Source: Bacillota bacterium (GTDB lineage Bacteria > Bacillota > Clostridia > Acetivibrionales > JAEXSP01). From it: a stretch of DNA of 64,000 nt. Below are positions 59,786-64,000 of this stretch, piece after piece; the first letter of the stretch is position 1; each line of letters opens with the position of its first letter. The translations under genes and the position numbers were made by a program. The stretch spans positions 62,001 to 126,000 of the forward strand of contig JAEXSP010000032.1 of assembly GCA_023453795.1 (NCBI GenBank). The letters run 5' to 3'. The notes under the pieces were generated by a model that saw nothing but the letters and a program-made list of their open reading frames with translations, was not told the DNA's origin and searched no databases.

Positions 59786-60847
59786 ATGGGTTTACCGAAG
59801 ATTTCCATAGCTTTTAGGACAGCGGGCATATCCGCAATTAAAAGGGGAGAAAGAGGAATAGTGGCGTTAATACTTAAGGATGATACAAATTTGGGTATGG
59901 TGACTGTGACGGTAGAAGACGAGATTCCGACAAACTTGTCTCAAACAAATACCGAACAGATAAGGCTTGCACTGATGGGAACCGTCAACCCGCCTAAAAA
60001 GGTTATAGCATACATCCTCCCCACTACAGCAGGATATGCTGATGCCATGGTCTTTTTGGAGACAGTAAAGTGGGATTACCTTGCCATACCGGATATAGTT
60101 GATAGCGACAAGTACCTTATAGCAACATGGATCAAAGCCCTCCGGGATACAAGGGGTAAGAAGGTCAAGGCTGTGCTGCCTGAATTTGCTCCAGACAGTG
60201 AAGGTATTATTAATTTTGCAACCAACGACATAAAGACCGCTTCTAAAATTTACAGTGCGAAAAACTACTGTTCGAGGATTGCGGGAATACTGGCAGGACT
60301 GCCTCTTACAATATCGGCGACATACCAGGCGCTCAGCGAGGTTGAGGATGTGCCTCACCTGACTGAAAGCGATATGAATATTGCTATTGACAGCGGAAAG
60401 CTTATCCTTTTCCATGACGGTGAAAAGGTAAAAATAGCAAGGGCGGTAAACAGCCTTGTAAGCACTACCCCGGATAAGGGAGAAGACTTTAAAAAAATCA
60501 AGATAGTAGACATACTTGACCTGATACACACCGATGTAAAGAAGACATCTGAGGACAATTACATAGGTAAGGTAGCAAACAGCTACGACAACAAGTGCCT
60601 TCTCATATCGGCCATCAAATCCTATTTTGAGGCTTTAGAGATGGATGGGCTGCTCGAAAAAGGTAAAAACAGCGTATATATCGATATAGCCGTACAGGCA
60701 AATTACCTTAAGTCGAACGGCATAGACATTACCGGCATGAACAGCCAGCAGATCAAAGAGGCGAATACAAGGGACAAGGTATTCCTTGCATCCAACATTA
60801 AAGCAATGGATGCGGTAGAGGACATAGTTCTCAATATCATAGTATAA
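59786..60847 (+). CDS. xkdK: Contractile tail sheath protein (XkdK-like)
   Basis: This 353-residue protein begins 'MGLPKISIAFRTAGISAIKR' and has 'GERGIVALILKDD', 'ATWIKALRDTRGKKVKAVLP', 'NYCSRIAGILAGLPLTIS' and a C-terminal 'YIDIAVQANYLKSNGIDI', the order of the compact PBSX XkdK-type sheath. The sheath polymerises around the tube and contracts to drive it through a target envelope. AAGGAGGATTAACATT precedes ATG. It is shorter than large myophage sheaths, as usual for this family. Confidence 0.92.
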   Translation: MGLPKISIAFRTAGISAIKRGERGIVALILKDDTNLGMVTVTVEDEIPTNLSQTNTEQIRLALMGTVNPPKKVIAYILPTTAGYADAMVFLETVKWDYLAIPDIVDSDKYLIATWIKALRDTRGKKVKAVLPEFAPDSEGIINFATNDIKTASKIYSAKNYCSRIAGILAGLPLTISATYQALSEVEDVPHLTESDMNIAIDSGKLILFHDGEKVKIARAVNSLVSTTPDKGEDFKKIKIVDILDLIHTDVKKTSEDNYIGKVANSYDNKCLLISAIKSYFEALEMDGLLEKGKNSVYIDIAVQANYLKSNGIDITGMNSQQIKEANTRDKVFLASNIKAMDAVEDIVLNIIV

Positions 60848-60861
60848 GGGGGGTGAAAAGT

Positions 60862-61296
60862 ATGGATGCAAAAAGAATTATTAACGGTACATGGGGAGAA
60901 ATATGGCTTGATGATGATAAAGTAGCGGAATGCAAAGGACTTCAGGCTAAAATTGAAATCCAGAAGGAAGACGTCAAACTGTGCGGACAAGCAGCACAGG
61001 ACACGAAAATTGTAGGCTGGAAGGGTAAAGGAACTCTCAAGCTTTATAAAACAAGCTCCAGGCTTGCAGTGAAGATTAAAGACGACATTATAAGGGATTC
61101 AAAGGATGTAAGGTTTAAAATCATTTCAAAGCTTGCCGACCCTGATTCTTTCGGGTCGGAAAGGGTTGTAGTCAAGAACGTCAGTTTCGACGACCTTACA
61201 CTTGCAGATTGGGAATCAGCAAAATACGGAGAAGTTGAGGCTCCATTTACATTCACTGATTTCGAATACATGGATATCATAGAGCCGGGGGATTAA
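60862..61296 (+). CDS. xkdM: Tail tube protein (XkdM-like)
   Basis: This 144-residue protein has 'RIINGTWGEIWLDDDKVAEC' at the start, 'DVKLCGQAAQDTKIVGWKGK' in the middle and 'FTFTDFEYMDII' at the end, typical of PBSX XkdM. It forms the inner tube surrounded by the sheath. ATG at 60862 follows GGGGGGTGAAAAGT, 14 bp after the sheath stop. Confidence 0.92.
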   Translation: MDAKRIINGTWGEIWLDDDKVAECKGLQAKIEIQKEDVKLCGQAAQDTKIVGWKGKGTLKLYKTSSRLAVKIKDDIIRDSKDVRFKIISKLADPDSFGSERVVVKNVSFDDLTLADWESAKYGEVEAPFTFTDFEYMDIIEPGD

Positions 61297-61385
61297 TACC
61301 CCCTGCTCTTATCAGCGCAATAGCTTATCCGGCATAGAAATGAGGGCGCTTCAGCCCTCAAATTTCATTTAAGGAGGTGCGACCG

Positions 61386-61799
61386 ATGAACAGCAATACC
61401 CTTGATCTGCTTTTAAAGCTTAATCCGGACCAGATAACAAAACCTTCGAGGCAGGTAGAAATGAAAAGGCTTTCGGAGGTGCTTGGGGAGAAAGTGGTGT
61501 TTACCTGTCAGGCCATCAACGCCGACAAGTTTTCTGAAATCCAGGAGCAGGCGGTGAAAATAGGCAATGGCCAAATAGAAAACATTGATACAGGCGAAAT
61601 ACAGATTTTTACCATACTTGAGGGAGTCAAGGAACCCAGCCTTAAAAGTAAGGAATTAAGAGAGAAGCTTAACTGCCATACGCCTAAGGAGCTTGTAACC
61701 AGGCTGCTTTTGCCTGGCGAGATAACTCAATTGTACAACATAATAAGTGAGCTTTCAGGCTTCGGCGGTGACACAGTGGCAGAAATAAAAAACTCATAA
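61386..61799 (+). CDS. xkdN: Tail assembly chaperone (XkdN/G-like), frameshift donor
   Basis: This 137-residue protein starts after AAGGAGGTGCGACCG. 'DLLLKLNPDQITKPSRQVEM' and 'HTPKELVTRLLLPGEITQLY' fit the XkdN family, the tail assembly chaperone made before the tape measure. Its last codons, ata aaa aac tca taa, contain the slippery heptamer A AAA AAC (61787-61793) in the correct phase, two codons before the stop. A -1 shift there would join the protein to the frame ending at 61981. Confidence 0.9.
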   Translation: MNSNTLDLLLKLNPDQITKPSRQVEMKRLSEVLGEKVVFTCQAINADKFSEIQEQAVKIGNGQIENIDTGEIQIFTILEGVKEPSLKSKELREKLNCHTPKELVTRLLLPGEITQLYNIISELSGFGGDTVAEIKNS

Positions 61800-61863
61800 A
61801 AACCGACGGAATGGCTTCGCTGTGTTACTATTACTGGAAGTCGAAAGGTATAAGACCGTCGGT
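61787..61863 (+). promoter_or_regulatory. Candidate programmed -1 frameshift signal
   Basis: The slippery heptamer A AAA AAC at 61787-61793 is in phase with the chaperone frame. After 8 nt comes ACCGACGG (61802-61809), perfectly complementary to CCGTCGGT (61856-61863), an 8-bp stem with a 46-nt loop. Spacer and stem position match known stimulatory elements. Confidence 0.75.
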
Positions 61864-61981
61864 CATTTATAACATGCCCAGGGGTGAGCAGTTGTTTGTG
61901 ATGGCATGCTTCGAGCTGGAAATGGAAGAAAAGAAAAAACTCTATGAAAAAGGACTGTCCTGTCCATTTGCAGGATTGTAA
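61793..61981 (+). CDS. Chaperone C-terminal extension (GT-like), reached by -1 frameshift
   Basis: In the -1 frame after the heptamer, the sequence stays open for 62 codons: 'LIKTDGMASLCYYYWKSKGI', then 'RPSVIYNMPRGEQLFVMACF', then a Glu/Lys-rich helix and 'LSCPFAGL'. An internal ATG (61811) exists, but no ribosome binding site precedes it (the stretch is AAAACCGACGGA), so independent translation is unlikely. The fusion protein would be about 199 residues. In other phages the G/GT pair binds the tape measure and recruits tube subunits. The next gene is the tape measure, as expected. Confidence 0.72.
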   Translation, partial: LIKTDGMASLCYYYWKSKGIRPSVIYNMPRGEQLFVMACFELEMEEKKKLYEKGLSCPFAGL

Positions 61982-62061
61982 CTTCGGGAGCTGATCCCGT
62001 GTTTGCCGCGATGCGCACAAACACAGGCAATGCTCGAAATTCAATCACAGGAGGTGATTAT

Positions 62062-63711
62062 ATGGAATTGGAGCAGTCCCTTCAAATGATGAGCAGTTAT
62101 AACGCAGTTATAAAAAAAGCCGTAGAGACTACAGAGGTCTACGGAAACAGTCTCAGAAAAACGGTCGAAGTTTATGAAATGAGCGTGCAGAAGGCTGCCA
62201 AAGTAGAAGCCCAGCTCAAGAAAAGCGTTGATACCATGAAGGAGCAGGCTGCAAAAACCGCTGCCGTAGACGCAAAAACATCTGCCGGGATTTTAAGCGG
62301 AGTCAGGAACGTAGTAGGCAAGATTTTTTCAACCATAGGAGGAGGCATTGAAAGCCTGATCAAAGGGACCGGGCTGGTAATGGGCAAAATATTTACCGGC
62401 GTATTTAACGGCTTTAAAAGCATTGCCGGAGGCGTGCTTGGAGCGGTTTGGGGGGGAATGACAGGGCTGTTGTCAAAAGGCCTGTCAAACCTGATGTCCG
62501 GTATTTCCGACAAGCTTAAAGATGATGCATTGGCAAAGGTGGTATTTAAAAAATATGACAGTATTCTTACTTCTTTTGCAAGCATTGGAGGTATTCTTTT
62601 GAGCGCTTTAAACGGCCCGCTGGATACGTTCATCCGCTGGTTCAAAGTGAATAAGGCCGGCATAACCTCTTTCGCCCAGGCCGTAGCAAACGTACTGTCC
62701 CAGTTGGGAAGCAGCCTTATGGGCAATGTAATCGGACAGCTAAATAACTTTATGAACTGGCTGAAGAGCAATCAGGGCAGTATTATTGCTTTTATACAGG
62801 GAATAGGAAGCGTATTCTCCCAGTTAGCTCCCCATGTTGCGGCTGCAGTCGGTACTATTTGGAATTCGCTTCAAGGTCTTTTCTCGATGCTGGGCTCTGC
62901 TACGGCTAGCGGAGGAGGCTTTTTGAATTTTATCGATTCGATTGGAGTAATTATTGAAAACCTTGCAAGCATCGTCTCAAGCTGCATCAATACTCTGGCG
63001 CCTGTGATAGCGGGTATTTGGCAGCTTGTACAGCAGGTAACAGTTTGGATAGCTGAAAACATGCCTCTGTTCTCCAACGCAATAAATTCAGTGCTTCAAC
63101 TGATCGGGCCCATGCTTATGGACCTTGTAAATGTAATCCAATTCCTCTGGCAGGTATGGATGCAGGTATGGCCTACTCTCTGCAGCATCGTACAAACGGC
63201 ATGGGGGATAATAGGTCCTGTTCTCAGGAGCATATGGGACCTTGCAATGATTATTGTGGACATATTCAAAATATTCTGGCCATATATAGCCAAGGTTATC
63301 GAGGCTGTGTGGAATTTCCTAAAGCCTATCCTCGATGCTATAGGCAAGGCAGTGCAGTGGGTGAGCGGTCTGATAGGGAAAGTCAGAGGGTGGTTTGATG
63401 ATAAGGCCAACAGCTCAACAACAGCTTCAGTTAAAACTCCCGCTTCGACTCCGGGCTTGGTAATGTCCGGAAACAACTCTGCCTTCAATATGCCTAAAAT
63501 GCCGGCAGTGCAAAACAGTTATCCTTCACAGGTGTTCCAACAGCCTGTACAGTCTGCTGCTTTAAATCCCGGCGCTATGAAAACGGTCAATATCTCTCTT
63601 GCAAAGCTGGCTGACAGCGTGGTAATACGTGAGGAGGTAGATATCGACAAATTCTCGGGTATATTCGCCAAAAAGCTTTCAGAGTATGTTGTAAATATGG
63701 GGGTGGCTTAA
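62062..63711 (+). CDS. Tail tape measure protein
   Basis: This 549-residue protein starts after GGAGGTGATTAT. The N-terminal ~75 residues form coiled-coil helices ('SVQKAAKVEAQLKKSVDTMK'). The middle (about 80-460) has long hydrophobic, Trp/Ile-rich segments ('IAGIWQLVQQVTVWIAENMP') typical of tape measures, and the C-terminal tail is Pro/Ser/Asn-rich. It sets tail length and is ejected first. At about 1.5 angstrom per residue, 549 residues would give a tail near 80 nm, short for a phage and in the range of PBSX-like tailocins. Confidence 0.88.
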   Translation: MELEQSLQMMSSYNAVIKKAVETTEVYGNSLRKTVEVYEMSVQKAAKVEAQLKKSVDTMKEQAAKTAAVDAKTSAGILSGVRNVVGKIFSTIGGGIESLIKGTGLVMGKIFTGVFNGFKSIAGGVLGAVWGGMTGLLSKGLSNLMSGISDKLKDDALAKVVFKKYDSILTSFASIGGILLSALNGPLDTFIRWFKVNKAGITSFAQAVANVLSQLGSSLMGNVIGQLNNFMNWLKSNQGSIIAFIQGIGSVFSQLAPHVAAAVGTIWNSLQGLFSMLGSATASGGGFLNFIDSIGVIIENLASIVSSCINTLAPVIAGIWQLVQQVTVWIAENMPLFSNAINSVLQLIGPMLMDLVNVIQFLWQVWMQVWPTLCSIVQTAWGIIGPVLRSIWDLAMIIVDIFKIFWPYIAKVIEAVWNFLKPILDAIGKAVQWVSGLIGKVRGWFDDKANSSTTASVKTPASTPGLVMSGNNSAFNMPKMPAVQNSYPSQVFQQPVQSAALNPGAMKTVNISLAKLADSVVIREEVDIDKFSGIFAKKLSEYVVNMGVA

Positions 63712-64000
63712 ATGGAGTTCTGGTTGTCCAACAACAATAAATCCGAATCGTTTCAACTGCCGATTCCGCCGAAGGAGTTTGACGTTAAGCAGGGGAACAT
63801 GAACCAGACGGTAAATGTAGAGAATATCGGGGAAGTAAACATCATAGGAAAAGGCAAGCTGGCCGCCATAACCGTTTCAAGCTTTTTTCCGGCACAGATG
63901 TACCCGTTCTGCGCCTACAAGGATTTCCCCAGCCCGTATAAATGTGTGGAAATGATTGAAAAGTGGAGGAAGGACACAAATCCTGTAAGATTGATTATCA
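63712..64000 (+). CDS. xkdP: XkdP-like tail protein, N-terminal part (partial)
   Basis: ATG directly follows the tape measure stop (TAAATG). The visible 96 codons read 'MEFWLSNNNKSESFQLPIPP', 'NVENIGEVNIIGKGKLAAIT' and 'SSFFPAQMYPF', the start of the PBSX XkdP family, which usually ends in a LysM domain. The gene runs out of the window. XkdP contributes to the baseplate/hub region of the contractile tail. Confidence 0.85.
   Translation, partial: MEFWLSNNNKSESFQLPIPPKEFDVKQGNMNQTVNVENIGEVNIIGKGKLAAITVSSFFPAQMYPFCAYKDFPSPYKCVEMIEKWRKDTNPVRLII

Noticed and set aside
61811..61981. Independent 56-codon gene starting at ATG 61811
   Set aside because: No ribosome binding site lies upstream, and the frame is continuous with the -1 shift at the slippery heptamer. 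A frameshift extension explains it better, though internal initiation is not excluded.

Overview
The window looks like chromosomal DNA of a low-GC, spore-forming, anaerobic member of the Clostridia, most likely a relative of the Acetivibrio/Ruminiclostridium/Pseudobacteroides group. This rests on the order ctsR-mcsA-mcsB-clpC ... radA-disA-carD-ispD ... ispF-proS, on AT-rich intergenic DNA with sigma-A promoters, on sporulation and germination genes (SleB, a GerMN lipoprotein), on S-layer-homology proteins and on Thr-Pro linkers. The genus is inference; no rRNA gene is present. No tRNA, CRISPR array or insertion-sequence transposase was seen.

Layout. 1-300 is the end of an EF-G-type gene. 370-4033 holds three tandem cassettes, each with an upstream box, a sigma-A promoter and a ~300-residue polytopic membrane protein; the first and third also carry a 38-residue AgrD-like autoinducer precursor and a hairpin. 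No kinase, AgrB or response regulator is visible, and this is the least explained system in the window. 4150-9242 is the CtsR-controlled protein quality-control operon (CtsR, the McsA/McsB arginine kinase, ClpC), with a structured tandem repeat between mcsA and mcsB. 9447-15110 has two GT2 glycosyltransferases flanking a metallopeptidase-like gene, then a GH15 enzyme. 15366-22320 covers RadA, DisA, a CarD-type regulator, IspD and an ABC exporter. 22420-24440 is a small accessory island of immunity-type and unknown genes. 24512-28037 has an HxlR regulator with a nitroreductase, ispF, and a T-box-controlled proS.

28305-32502 encodes secreted or surface proteins: CAP/SH3, a two-repeat protein, a fibronectin-III protein and a membrane protease with an FHA domain. 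32622-34950 has an autoregulated TetR gene with a hydrolase, and a Phd/ParE toxin-antitoxin pair. 34942-38345 (minus) is RluA plus a nucleotidyltransferase/phosphomutase-like fusion. 38638-44985 holds a stress-like protein, UvsE, three tiny genes, a PfkB kinase, Tex and a membrane protein. 45008-47679 (minus) is SleB followed by five small genes, three with recurring 'E-x-L-F-F-I'-like membrane segments. 47918-52247 holds an atypical thioredoxin reductase with a CPYC glutaredoxin, a GerMN lipoprotein, an FmdB zinc ribbon, Ddl and a DUF1934 protein. 52502-58754 has two SLH proteins and a CtpA-type protease.

59299 to the window end is the start of a PBSX-type contractile tail cluster: tail terminator, sheath, tube, assembly chaperone, tape measure and an XkdP-like start. 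No head genes precede it, which suggests a tailocin. The chaperone gene ends on an A AAA AAC heptamer followed by an 8-bp perfect stem, a strong candidate for programmed -1 frameshifting into a 'GT' extension.
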